From the NCBI GenBank assembly GCA_947652115.1, contig OX393573.1, positions 4,562,997 through 4,626,996 of the forward strand: DNA of 64,000 nucleotides. Direction: 5' to 3'. Each line of letters begins with the position of its first letter. The stretch's first letter is position 1. This document shows positions 1-11,265 of this stretch, one piece after another. The translations under genes were made by a program, and so were the position numbers. This stretch comes from Blastomussa wellsi. Lineage: Eukaryota; Cnidaria; Anthozoa; Scleractinia; Plerogyridae. The notes under the pieces were generated by a model. That model did not search any database and was not told the DNA's origin. It saw nothing but the letters and a program-made list of their open reading frames with translations.

Positions 1-217
1 TCAAGCCTCCCCCCCCCCCCACTTTCAAATACGCTCCGCCGTCCTTGAGAATATACGAGAAAAGTTCAAAAATCGCTATAAATTCTGGTCGAAATCGAAC
101 CCAGGACAACAGAGAAATAAAAAAAAAGCAAGGAAAACACAAGGTGAGTTATTTTTATTTGCATTCTTTTCCACTCGTATGATTACAGACCGAATTGGAC
201 TCCACTCAGTCCTATTA

Positions 218-410
218 TTATTAATTCAAGGCTGTTGTCAACACAACAGTACGAAGTTGTTGCTCATTTTAGATATTGTTCATTATTAATTCAAGGCTAT
301 TGGCATTAATTCAAGGCTATTATCGAAACAACAATACGAACTTGTTACTCATTTTAGATATTTGGCATAAATTCAAGGCTATATGTATTGCCAACAAAAA
401 AGTACGAAAT
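218..410. repeat. short interspersed direct repeats
   Basis: The phrase ATTCAAGGCTATT with its surroundings (CAACANTACGAANTTGTTNCTCATTTTAGATATT) recurs three to four times in about 190 bp. I see no coding potential. The rest of 1-1150 also holds no recognisable gene; it ends at the likely 3' end of the minus-strand trefoil-discoidin gene. Confidence 0.5.
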
Positions 411-2122
411 GCATTCCTTTGATACTAAAGACCGAGCGATCGAGGCGAACAAATCAAATCAGGGAGATTAAATCGATTATTTCCTTTCAGCGAAATAACC
501 ATAGAATACGATCGAGTGAATAATATTTTGATAAAGATTCTTTTGGACTGGTCAATCAAAGTTAGCTAATTAAATATGCATAAATTAGTAAACATGGCAA
601 TTTTTGCAGGGGCTGTCAACTGGAGCGAAGGAAATGCGATATTTTAGCTTAATGTTTTGTCACATACCCAACGTTAGTGCTAGGTTTGAGCGAAATTGGT
701 GATATGGGCTGTGCCGCCTTCTTCCTGGTTCTCGCGGACATAGCGACATTCTTGCAAGGCTTTTGTGAGATGACCAATCATCTAAAAGACATGTTTGCAT
801 GCATGTTTTAATCAATCAATAAACCAAAGTATTATGTTAAACTACAGTTAAGTAATTCTTCTTCCTTATGCGGAGTCGAGCGTAGTCCTGTCATGTCAGA
901 AAGCGGGGAAGAAGCCGGAATTTACCCGACACAATAAGATACGAACTGGCCCGAAATGAGATGCAATATATACTCGCACTGTTAGAGACCGGAACGAATA
1001 GCACATAGGTTGTTGACCAACCAGAGCGCGCGTACTATCTCAGTTACTTTATCAACAAAACAATAAATGAAACAATGTCCGGTCAAATTCAGACGCGACT
1101 ATACAGCAGCTATACCAGTTGCAAGATACGACAATAAATTAAAATAAATGAAAGAACAGCATTTCCCGCTAAATAAACTTTATTTCCTTCTCATTACAAC
1201 TATACAGCTGTTAAACTTCCAGTTCTTCTTGTTTTTAATTTATTGAATAATTTACCCCAATCACCAGAAATTATAATTGGATTAACTCTTTCTTCCAATT
1301 GGATGAACTCGTTCTTCCCCAACAATGCAAAATAAAGCAATTACCGTCTTCGACAAGACTATTACCTCCCATTATAATCAAATTCCAATGGCATGTACCC
1401 TCAAAAGCTCAATAAAAATGCTTTTAACCCCATACAACAGCCCTCTTCATGTCCCAGCACCAAGCACCTCTATGCGATGCCCCGACAGAAAAACTCCATT
1501 TCCTCGGCAATATTTTGAATACTTGTTTGTCCTATAATGATACACTCAATTAAATATACTTGACCATATATTAAACAAGAGGTTCCGGTATAAAAGGGGC
1601 GGAAAGCATTATTTAAATTAGTCTAGGGTATAGTTTGGTTTCATAAGATTTTGAAGCGTCTTCAGTCTGCGGAACGCAGGACTCTACAGCATGTGATGAA
1701 TCAATGCAAGAGTGCAAATTTGCATTTCGCAGCAGAAAGAACACTGTAAAGCTTTTACGGTACACTACAGTTCAGTAACTGTTCTATAATCTTCGACGAG
1801 TACACTGTAGCCTGCTTAGCAAGCGTTCCCAAGCGAGCGAAGAGCTGTTATGATCTATAGTTGTATAGTACACTAGGCTAAGACTGACTTTTGGCTGGCC
1901 CATATAGCCCACTTTTATTCGCTGTTAAGAAAATGAAGATTGAATGTGAATGACATTTGACGGAACAAAAACAGACAAACAATCAAACAAAATATGTGTC
2001 TGGTGATGATATGGAATTAATTGAGCAGTACAAATATGACGGAACAAAGCAAATCTCAGAAAGAGCCCAACCGAGTTTTCCCCAAAAAGGACCTAATGAG
2101 TGCATCTGAATTCGAAGCTTCT

Positions 2123-2260
2123 TCACTTCACATATATCTCAACCCTCATACAAGGGTGATAACGTCTGGTGACTGGGTAGAATCGGACCATTCGGGCTTC
2201 GACTGGAGTCTTCAGAAAATTTACCACAATCTCAGATGAACGATCATTTCCTTCGAAAAC
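2123..2260 (-). CDS. exon 7: discoidin domain, last part, and stop
   Basis: The exon has 45 codons plus TGA. It carries the domain's conserved second half: VFEGN, LKTPVEARMVRFYPV and MRVEIY. The acceptor is TTTTATAG. The 3' UTR probably extends to about 1180, where the reverse strand reads AATAAA. Confidence 0.83.
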   Translation of the reverse strand, partial: VFEGNDRSSEIVVNFLKTPVEARMVRFYPVTRRYHPCMRVEIYVK

Positions 2261-4195
2261 CTATAAAAAAATGGGAAAATATATTATGAAATACGCTCAA
2301 GTTTAACACCGAGCAACCGTGGAATGAATCCGAAATGTTACGTTATTTAAAGTATTGTGTGTGCTATCTGGAAATTAATTACAACAGCATTAAAAGACAG
2401 GGTTTCGCCCGGAATTACTGCATGCATTCACTCGTACATGCCTGGCAATTAGTGGCCAATCTGAGAATTTTACTGAATGCAGAACTATCTTCTGCTCAGG
2501 AGACATCCACAGCAACAGCACAACGGAATTTGAGCTGCAAAGAAAGGCCTAATTATTATTCAAGGAATTGTCACGTTGCCTATAATATTTTAGTATATTC
2601 TCAGCTCCGACTATTGCATTTCTAGCTTTTTGATTGGCTAAAAAACTCCGACTATGAGCCAATAGTCGGAGTTTTACGTCATATGGAAAATAGTGCGCCA
2701 AGTTTTTAACTTCAGCCTTATAATGGCCGACACTGGCAGGTTTCAGGAGCTGTCTCCCACAAAAATTCAAGAGATATGGTTTGAGAATTTACTAAAACAA
2801 TTATTCCATTCGCCCTTGTTGGATATGAAGTGATTATAACCAACTCGCGCTACGCGCTCGTTGGTTATTTTATCACTTCATATCCAACGCGGGCTCATGG
2901 AATAATTGTTATATATGGCCAGAAGTTTTGCAGTCTTGCGGACTATTCTCTGATCTTAGCCAACTCGAACTACGGCCTGACGTTGGCTAAGTATCGGGTG
3001 TTATTCTGAAGGATCATATGCTGTTGATTATTCGCGCCTCGCTGGCGCTCTCGTGGAATAATTAATCGCCGCGCACATGCGCCCGAGATTCTTGCTCCCA
3101 AGTCGGTTGTTTTCGTTTTGTCTATTAATACCAAGCGGCTCAAGGGTCATTGCCTCACTTGCTTTTCGTACGGAGTCACGGTTGTTGTGACTGAGTTCCA
3201 AGGGAGTTAAAAGAAGATGGTCAATGGAGTGGTCAGGTTTTTAACCTAAAAAATTGTGGCATGAAAGCGACTGCTCTTTCCTCGCGATCTAGTGTATATG
3301 CACACACACATCGTTCCTAATACTTGAACTGTGGAAACTGTAAAAAATTTGCGAAAAGACCTTTTCTTAGAGCACGATAGCTTTGGGACAATAAAAATAA
3401 TTTTTAAAAAGTGCATGATGCTGATTAGCAAAAACATGCAATCCCCAGCAAAACATGAAATCAACAAATAATCGCATTTCATGCGATTATTTGTTGATTT
3501 CATGTTTTGCTGGGTTACTTTGTGTAATGATTATTTGATTAGGAATCAACAAATAATCGCATTTCATGCGATTATTTGTTGATTTCATGTTTTGCTGGGG
3601 ATTGCATGTTTTTGCGTCATGCACTTTTTAAAAATTATTTTTATTGTCCCAAAACTCATCGTGGTTAAATTGAAATATTTTTGCTTTGTTGGTGCTGTGG
3701 ATTAGCAAATTGTTTGATTATTTTAAAATTTGTAAATAATCATAAAATAAAAAATAAAAAATCAAATTGTCCCAAAACTTGAAATATTTTTGCTTTATTG
3801 GTGCTGGATTAGCAAATTGTTTGATTATTTTAAAATTCGTTAAAAATCAAAAAATCAAAAGGTGAAAAGTGAAAAAAGCAATGAAGCAGCCGATTTTCAA
3901 ATTATCCCAGAATTCTTGGTGGTTAAATTGAAATATTTTTGCTTTATTGATGTTGTGGATTAGCAAAAAGTGATGTTATTTTAAAATTTGTGAAAAATTA
4001 AAAACAATAAAAAGTTAAAATTAAAAAAGTAATGAAGCAGCCGATTTCAAATTGTCCCAGAATTCTTGGTTTATATACTACTAATATCACGCGGTATTTG
4101 TACTCCAGAGAACCGGTTAGAAATTCGCTCGCGCGGACATAAAAATTTGGCATGTTGGATAATAAAATTTGTATTTTGGCGAGCCCGCAGGGCGA

Positions 4196-4239
<44 letters not shown>

Positions 4240-7200
4240 CAGCAAAAACGTCTAATAAGATATATTTACTGTCGACATTTGCCCTCGTTAACTGGTATGT
4301 TAACAATTTGGAACTCAATTTGCATTGGGGCTTACAAAATTCTACAAAGGAAAGTAATTTAAGAGTTTTTTGTACCTTGTCAACATCTTTTTCCTGATAC
4401 GTATTCCACTTGTAGCCATCATTAGAAAACGACAGTTTGTAGCTTTTTACCACTGATTGACTGATAGCCGATCCTTGCGTTGCCACCGCACAGACAGACC
4501 ACACTGCTCCCATATCGACTTGGAGGAACTCACCGGCGGCATCTGGGGATTTCTGACACCATGATCGATATTTTTGATTGAGGCGGCCGTACTTTGGATA
4601 TTGAGAAAGAAAGGTAAGACTTGAACTCGCGGTCATTTGATCGTCATGTATTATGTTGCTATCAGCTACTCCAACTGCTTTGCAGCCACCTATTCAGGAA
4701 AATTGTCGTGGTAAAATACATTGTGTGATATCGGCTGTCGACAAAAGGAAGAACAGAACAGTCCGAAACATGAAAACGATGCAATAACTTCGAAAAATGA
4801 TGTACGAAAAAGTCCCAAAATATTAAAACAACAATACAACTAACTAAACATAACGAAAAAAGAAAAACGGTAGTAGTTTTATCTCGCCATATTTTTCCAG
4901 TTTCAGGTTGCTTTCAGTCGATAACTAAGATTAAAGAGAAGAGAAGCAAGTTTTTAAAGAAACTTTCTTTCCGTTAAGTTTCCAGTCGCCTAACAGCCAC
5001 AAGATCGCGGGATTCGATGTCGTGTTGGCAGAAAACTCGAAATTGTTTGAAACTTGCCACATATTTTTTTTCATTTTTTGACAATCTGTTGAGAATTGTA
5101 ACTAAAATCTGTTCATGGAAAAAATTTGTATGGAGTCACTGAAGAATGAAAAGGCCCATATCTTACCCCCAATTTGAAATAACATGCTGATTTTTAGCAA
5201 GTAGGCATTCTTCATCATGTACTTTTTGAAGATCTTAATAAAACCTACAATATCAAAAATTTAAATATTTGTGACATCAAAGTTTACCACTCTATAGTAG
5301 CCCATCAGAACGGGTGCTTATTCCGGTTTCCGTAGCATGAAACGACAGAGTGTTGCTATCCCCAGAAAACAGTTACATATGTCCCGCAACCTACTGGTTT
5401 TGGAAGAGATGACGTTATGGATATTGTTTAGGTACATGTACAAAAGAGACGAGACAAACCTTCCACAAAGCAAAAAGGAACGCCTCTAACGCTGTCGTCA
5501 AAGCAGCAGTCATTCGCTTCACATTCTCCTCTGGAGATTCCTTTGAAAGCAGCGGGACAAGCAAGGCGGTCTTTAGGCTCTGAAGAGCAGTCTTTAGGCT
5601 CTGGAGGGCAGAGATCTGTCGGGCGGTCTTTAGACTCTGAAGAGCAGGGATCTGTCAAAAACAACAAAAATATATTAGCATGACAAAACGATTTAAGCAA
5701 TTTGTATTGAAAGGCCTGAAAGCTTCCGGTGGGATGTCAACCTACTGAGCTATGAAGCCACACATTGGAAGCCATGACATTTTTGTGGATTCTATCTTTT
5801 CCATGATGGAATAGATGTCATGTCTCTGTCCACCGTGCAAAACAATCGACCAGTCGCTTAGTAGAGCGCATTTCAAGTGAGCTGCAAAACTAAAACCAAA
5901 GTAATAACTTTGGCCAAACGAAAACAAGGGGGACAATCTAGTGATCCAATCAAAACCCGAAGTTACACCGTTTCAAGTACAGGAGACAAAGCGCGGGAAA
6001 ACGTGCACGCGTGTCGCCATTGGTTTTACTTTTACTCCTGATTGGTTTAAAAAGTGGGGCGAGATTCTAATGTTAACCACTGAGTGTTAGTACTTATTGA
6101 AAAAACAAAGAAATTTGTTAATTACTTTTGACATTCAATTGAAAAACACTCTATGTTTATAGAAAAGAGGAGACAAACCTGGGGAGAAGCATCTTTTACT
6201 GCCTTGAACGGTGTCGTCATAGCAACAGCCTTTCTTTTTGCAGTCATATCTGGTGATTCCTCCATAGCCACCTTTGCATTCTTTACGTTTCTCAAGGTCA
6301 ACAAGACAGGCGCCTGTCAATTCATTCGTTTCTATGATGAAATAAACGATAGGGTTGGGAACAGTGTACATGAACGACGGGTTGCCAAATACAGACAAAG
6401 AGTTTCACCCTACTACCTTATTGAATGCAGACAACAACAACAAGAAAAAAAAACAACTAACAATTATACTACCTTGTATTGGCATGCAAAGAAGAGAGGC
6501 GACAAACCTGGGCGGATAAAGCACCAATAAGTGCCACGAATGCTGTCGTCGAAGCAACAACCTTTATCTTCGCATTGTTTCCTGGTAATTCCTCCAAAAG
6601 CTCCTGGACACACAACACGCTCTTTGGCCGGTAAAAAGCAGTTAGCATCTGTCAAAAGAACAATAACGATATGGGCTGGCGCATGGAGCTGGTGTACACG
6701 ACCGTAACATCGTGCGTTTGCACTAATTACGTGTTTATAGAACGGCACGTTTTTTGTGCAAAAGCACGAAAAAATTGAATTTAGGCACAGATTAGGCACA
6801 TGTTAGGCACAATTTAGGCACATTTGAGGCACAGCAAGGGCACAGTTAAGGCACGGTTTTAGCGCAGATTAGGCACACTTTAGGCACAGTTTAGGCACAG
6901 TTTAGGCCCGGTTTGGAAACAGTTTAGGCACGGTTTAGGCAAAGCCTAGGCACGGTTTTGGTGCAAGTTTGGCACAGCCAAGGCACGGTTTATGCACGAT
7001 TTTAAGTGCACTTACACGCTTTTGGAGCATGTTCGTTGGAATTTTTGATCACAACTGACCCGTAAATTTGTCAGCCATCAGTAAGCCGGTTCGATTGTCT
7101 GGATTGTGCGTGTCGACGTTAGCTAAGGTAAGAGTAATTTATGCCTTCTTTATCTTGTTATGATGTAGCTGTCTTAAAAATAAGTAAATAAATGATTGAA

Positions 7201-10200
7201 TAAATAAGTAAATTATTTAATAGACTTTCGAAGTTGTGAGACTGGAGAAGACGTGTCAATTTCAAAGGTTGGGAATTCATACTCCCCAGTTTGGTTTTCA
7301 AAATTTTGCGGTACTACACTTTTTAAAAGGAGCAACACTGCTTACAATATGGTAAAAACAACCAGTCTCTCTTAATTATCTTATTGTTTTTAAAAAAGGC
7401 TGCGAGTTTTTTTTCGAGTTTGCCAATAGTGCGCTGATCTTAAGCATTTACGCACGGGCTAAATAATTTTTCTTTAATTTACCGTCTCGTAGTGCAACCT
7501 CCCCACTTGGCTGCATGTGCTTTAAGAAGAGATAATTATTAATACCGGGAACGGAGGTTTTTACATCCCAATGGGCGGCAGGCCTGAGGGATGTATGTGC
7601 GGATGGATAGATGCCGACGCTGAGGAAAAAATGGCTCGACCAATCAAAAACATTGTATTCAAACAACGTGTGATTTCAAACACTTTGATGCTCGTATAGA
7701 CGTTTCTTTTACGGTTAGAAATACTATTTCCAATTTTTGATCGTTTGAAAATGTTAAGCAAGCTTTTATTTTCGGTTCATTTAAGGTAAATGCTCGCTCA
7801 GTTAGGATATTTGACCTGTCACAAGAGCGTTATCGGGAATAAGCAACCAATCACAAACGGCATTTTTTTGATGAAATGGATTTGCGACTTCATTTGAACG
7901 TAAACTGTAACCATTGTACGTCAGGTGAAAATAGCCGGGTCTTGAGCTAGTCAGTTGCGAATGCTCCTAAGACAAACGGCAAGAACAGAGAAGCGAGCAT
8001 TACTTTTTCCGTTATTTTGTAGATAAACTATTTAACAAGTGCATTTTGTAGTTATTCGCATTGATGTAAATGTAAACACGAAGCATAATGACTAGATCGA
8101 TTGTTGACGTTCAGAGTGAATATTAATCGGTTTTTAAGTTGTAAAACGGCTCAGCTGGCGACAAGCAAATGGAAAGCGAAGTTGAACATTTTTGTTTTTC
8201 GTTAAGTCAAGTTAAAATACTTATTAAACCTGAAACTATTTTATGACAATTTTAGTGTGTGTATGTATGCCTCTTTGAATGCGCACAGTTTATGAATTGA
8301 GTTATTAGGTAGAACAGAAGTTAAAAAACTAATTTGCGTAGTTAAGGCACGATTTTGATACATTTTATGCACGGTTTGGTGGATTCGAACAACGTGCGAT
8401 TTCAAACACTTTGATGCACGTGTAGACGTTTCTTTTACGATTAGGACAAGGTTTTCCAATTTTTAATGCTCGCTCATTTAGGCTTTTTGTGATAAAAGCG
8501 GTATCGGGGATAAGCAGCCAATCAGAAACGGCATTTCTTCGATGTAATGGGTTTGCGACTTCGTTTGAACGTAAACTGTAACCATTTCACGTCAGGTGAG
8601 AATAGCCGGGTCGTGTTACTGAGCTAGCAGCAGTTTTAACAAAGTCAATTGCGAATGCTCCTAAGACAAACGGCAAGAACAATGAAGCGAGCATTAATTC
8701 CGTTATTCTGTAGATAAACTATTTAACAAGTGCATTTTGTAGTTATTCGCATTGATGTAAATGTAAACACGAAGCATAATGACTAGATTGATTGTTGACG
8801 TTCAGAGTGAATAATCGGTTTTAAGTTGTAAAACGGCTCAGCTGGCGACAAGCAAATGGAAAGCGAAGTTGAATATTTTTGTTTTTCGTTAAGTCAAGTT
8901 AAAATACTTATTAAACCTGGAACTATTTTATGACCTGTTAGGTGTGTGTAAGCCTCTTTGAATGCTTCTGTTCTTAAGTTAAAGAACTAATTTGCATATT
9001 TAAGGCACGATTTTGATATACATTTTATGCACGGCTTTGGTGCAGTTTATCGGCACGGTTTTCGGGGCAGTTTAGGCACAGGCTGGGCACGATTTTGGTA
9101 CAGTCTAGGCACACATGATGCACGGTTTCGGCACAGTTTAGGCACGCTTTGAGCTCTGTTTAGGCTCAGTTTAGGCACAGACAAGGCACGGGCTAAGCAC
9201 ATTTTTGGCACACTTTAGGCAGAGGTTACGCACATTTTTTTGTGCAGTGGCACGCAAGAAAACACGCAATTCGTGCCACTGCACGTGAACGAGCATTTTT
9301 GTGGTAAAAAAATGATGGTCTAACATCAAAAATCTAGTATTATTTTGAAAACGGATTGTATTATCTCAGCAAGCTTATAACTGACAAAAAGCCTGTCTTA
9401 TGTACATGTAAAATATGGTGATTTTAAACCACAAAGACAAGTGGATAGAAAGAACAAGCGAGTTTTAAAATGCACGTTTCGATGAAAAAAGCTGAAAATG
9501 TGTGCATTATCTTGCGGGTCGGGAAAATTATCAGGTAAAAAAACGGTCCCGGCGTTTTCTTAGGTAAGCTTTCTTCAAGATTCGGAATGTACATAAGTTT
9601 AAGTTTCTTTCAGTAGATTTTCAATACTTTATTTCTTGTAACTGTCGAGAAATCCTCACTGTGCCTATGTTAGACCATAAATGTTACGCGCGATGTAAGC
9701 AAAAGGGGCATTTTCGGGAGTGTTTTTTCCGTTTTTTTCCTACAAGATACGCTTTATACAGAAAATTTGGCTTCCAGAGTAAAATTCTTTGATAGTTCAA
9801 AGTTGTGTCCAAATCTTAACAAAATCTGATTTTGGACAGCTTTACTATGGCAATTTAAAGCCATATTTACAGCTGTGATCACCAGTAGCGTGCGCCAGGC
9901 CATATGAAGGGTTAAAGGCTTGCACAATTTAGGTGTAAAGTACAAGCGAAGAGTAACAACTCAAGGTCCAGAGAGACAAAGCCCTAATGGAGACATGAAC
10001 TCAGACTAGAGTTGTTGAACTCCATATCAAAACTATTTGGCTAAGAGTTTGATCGATAGGTACTGAACAATCTTTAAATGAGTTGGATGGGTAAAACACA
10101 AGGAAGAGGACTTCTCATTCATAGCCAAATACACTCAGAGAGTTTCACCCGACTTCCTTTATTGGATATAGACAACAACAACAGCTTTATTGCCTTGTTT

Positions 10201-11159
10201 TATAGGTTATCAGGTGGCGACACGATTATTGATTATGCAAAGAGAGAGGCGACAAACCTGGGCGGACAAAGCACCAATAAGTACCACGAATGCTGTCGTC
10301 AAAGCAACAGCCTTTATCTTGGCATTGTTTCCTGGTAATTCCTCCAAAAGCTCCTGGACATTCATTGCGCTGTTTGGGCTGTATAGAGCAGGTAGCATCT
10401 ATATATCAAAAGAACGATAAAAATATGAAGTGTGTACAATTTACGATAGGCGGTTTGTGAAGTATTGCCGTAGTCCTACGGCCTGTCGTGGGACTAAGAA
10501 TCTCCAAGAGATTTTAGCATCATCTAAAATAAGGCCATTGCCAATCGATAATCAGGCGGATGATAGAGCTGGTTGTTTTAAATGCAATAGAAGGTGCTAC
10601 CTTTGTAAGAACTTCTTAATCCAAAGCTAACGGGCTCATCATGATCATGCACGAAGCCTAGCTCATACACTACAGTGGGAGAGGGAAGAGGGGGTGGGGA
10701 GGTGAGAGCTTAAGGAGGTATTCATTGAGTATTTTCCTTTGATCCAGATCTCCAAATTCTGACCCCGTTTTCGAAAGAATTTCCATTCAATACATTATCA
10801 TTATTACCTGACGATGTGTGCTCGTGATGTCAACGGACCTAACAAATGTAGTCTTAATTGAAAATTGCTTTCTGAAATTTTAATTTTTGCGCATGCCGGA
10901 GCTAACATGTCGCTAAATGCGATTCTAGTGGGAAAGCTGGCATGTTTTTATTTTGCAAGAGATTTGAAGCAGATGCAGTCTGCAAATGACTAGAAAATGT
11001 TCAAAATGTATAAAAACGCGTTTCTTGCCAAAATGTCCAGGGGTTTTTTGGTTAAGGAACTTGCTCCTCGAACACACCTCTTTTCGTGTACCGTCCACGT
11101 CTGTTTGCCGTTACTGTGGCAATCAGTACTACAAGTATCACAACACAGAAAGTCCTCAT
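2123..11159 (-). CDS. secreted protein with four trefoil domains and one discoidin (F5/8C) domain
   Basis: A seven-exon gene read 3' to 5' on the plus strand: 11159-11078, 10398-10258, 6648-6508, 6313-6179, 5651-5460, 4689-4376, 2260-2123. All junctions have GT donors and AG acceptors and the phases agree throughout. The exons sum to 1143 nt, giving 380 residues plus a stop. Order: signal peptide, a short linker ending in a KR dibasic, four P-type trefoil domains one per exon (each with the trefoil Cys spacing and GCC(F/Y)DD core), then a discoidin domain split over two exons. Trefoil domains are three-loop, disulfide-bonded modules of secreted mucosal proteins; discoidin domains bind glycans or membranes. 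An extracellular lectin-like or mucus protein is my inference. The discoidin half ends in EIYVK rather than the usual terminal Gly-Cys, so the domain's customary N-to-C disulfide is absent. A degraded duplicate of its 3' end lies at 23.6-25.7 kb. Confidence 0.85.
2644..2673. repeat. hairpin in 3' flank
   Basis: AACTCCGACTAT and its exact reverse complement flank a 6-base loop. It looks like the end of a small foldback element. Confidence 0.6.
2796..2910. repeat. foldback MITE in intron 6
   Basis: Near-perfect inverted repeat of about 50-bp arms (AACAATTATTCCAT ... ATGGAATAATTGTT) around a CGCGCTACGCGC centre. It carries no ORF and lies in the last intron of the trefoil-discoidin gene. Confidence 0.75.
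3385..3650. repeat. large nested palindrome
   Basis: Outer arms begin GGGACAATAAAAATAATT and end in its complement. Inside, a unit of about 66 bp (CAGCAAAACATGAAATCAAC...) that is itself palindromic occurs twice, giving palindromes within a palindrome. Confidence 0.8.
3645..4072. repeat. AT-rich tandem repeat, about 3.5 copies of 110-150 bp
   Basis: TTGAAATATTTTTGCTTTATTGG...GATTAGCAAA...TTATTTTAAAATT recurs at about 3670, 3780 and 3927, with a partial copy at about 4045. It adjoins the palindrome at 3385-3650 and shares its TTGTCCCA border, so the two may be one composite element. Confidence 0.65.
4376..4689 (-). CDS. exon 6: discoidin domain, first part
   Basis: The exon supplies 104 codons. 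It starts GCKAVGVAD, runs through TASSS...YGRLN, WCQ, FLQVDMGAVWSVCAVATQG, SYKLSFSNDGYKWNTY, and ends in phase 0 at a GTACAA donor. The VDMG and YKLSFSNDG stretches are classic F5/8C signatures. Confidence 0.85.
5460..5651 (-). CDS. exon 5: acidic linker plus trefoil domain 4
   Basis: The exon has 64 codons. The first half is a linker built from an imperfect SSESKDR / PPEPKDC / SSEPKDR repeat. The second half is a trefoil with CPAAFKGISRGEC and DCCFDDSVRGVPFCF. The donor is GAAG|GTTTGTC. The repeat is visible in the DNA as a short tandem duplication and may vary in length between alleles. Confidence 0.82.
5700..5785 (-). repeat. degraded tRNA-derived SINE fragment
   Basis: CCTACTGAGCTATGAAGCC followed by ACACATTGG matches the head of the better preserved SINE at 43.9-44.06 kb. 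The B-box half is badly decayed. Confidence 0.5.
6179..6313 (-). CDS. exon 4: trefoil domain 3
   Basis: The exon has 45 codons and phase 1/1. Its core is CKGGYGGITRYDC then GCCYDDTVQGSKRCF. The acceptor is ATTGACAG and the donor CAG|GTTTGTC. It is more diverged than trefoils 1 and 2. Confidence 0.82.
6508..6648 (-). CDS. exon 3: trefoil domain 2
   Basis: The exon has 47 codons and phase 1/1. Its core is CPGAFGGITRKQC then GCCFDDSIRGTYWCF. The acceptor is TTTTGACAG and the donor G|GTTTGTCG. It is a close paralogue of exon 2. Confidence 0.85.
6778..7001. repeat. minisatellite of AGGCACAGTTT type, period about 11 bp
   Basis: About 20 imperfect copies of TTAGGCACAGT / AGGCACGGTTT lie in the intron between trefoil exons 2 and 3. 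The same motif forms a second block at about 9000-9240. Confidence 0.8.
7640..8960. repeat. tandem duplication of about 580-bp segments
   Basis: 7640-8240 and 8385-8960 align along their length. Shared markers are GATTTCAAACACTTTGATG, GAACGTAAACTGTAACCAT and GCGAATGCTCCTAAGACAAA. Together with the two AGGCAC blocks that flank the pair, this suggests one repeated element about 2.5 kb long sitting in the intron. Confidence 0.7.
9000..9240. repeat. second AGGCACAGTTT minisatellite block
   Basis: Same 11-bp family as 6778-7001. Immediately downstream, 9242-9254 and 9272-9284 are exact inverted repeats (GTGCAGTGGCACG), a possible terminus of the composite element. Confidence 0.75.
10258..10398 (-). 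CDS. exon 2: trefoil domain 1
   Basis: The exon has 47 codons in phase 1/1 and carries six cysteines in trefoil order, including CPGAFGGITRKQC and GCCFDDSIRGTYWCF. The donor is G|GTTTGTCG. The exon is nearly identical to exon 3 (6508-6648), and similarity runs on into the flanking intron sequence, so it is a recent exon duplication. Confidence 0.85.
11078..11159 (-). CDS. exon 1: signal peptide
   Basis: The ATG lies at 11159-11157 (reverse strand). The exon encodes 27 residues: MRT, a hydrophobic core (FCVVILVVLIATV) and a small-residue cleavage site around TA/NRR, followed by RGRYTKR. The donor GTGTGT after AGAG leaves one base, which joins in phase 1 to the first trefoil exon. The terminal KR could be a furin-type propeptide site (inference). 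No further upstream exon is needed. Confidence 0.75.
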
Positions 11160-11212
11160 GATAACAAATCTGAAAAATAGATATAATATGAAAATAGATG
11201 AATAAACGAATG

Positions 11213-11265
11213 AACAGATGAATGAACGAACGAACGAACGAACGAACGAGTGAGTGAGTGAGTGA
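11213..11265. repeat. GAAC/GAGT tetranucleotide microsatellite
   Basis: (GAAC)n passes into (GAGT)n just upstream of the trefoil-discoidin start codon. 11270-12240 otherwise shows no gene. Confidence 0.85.
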
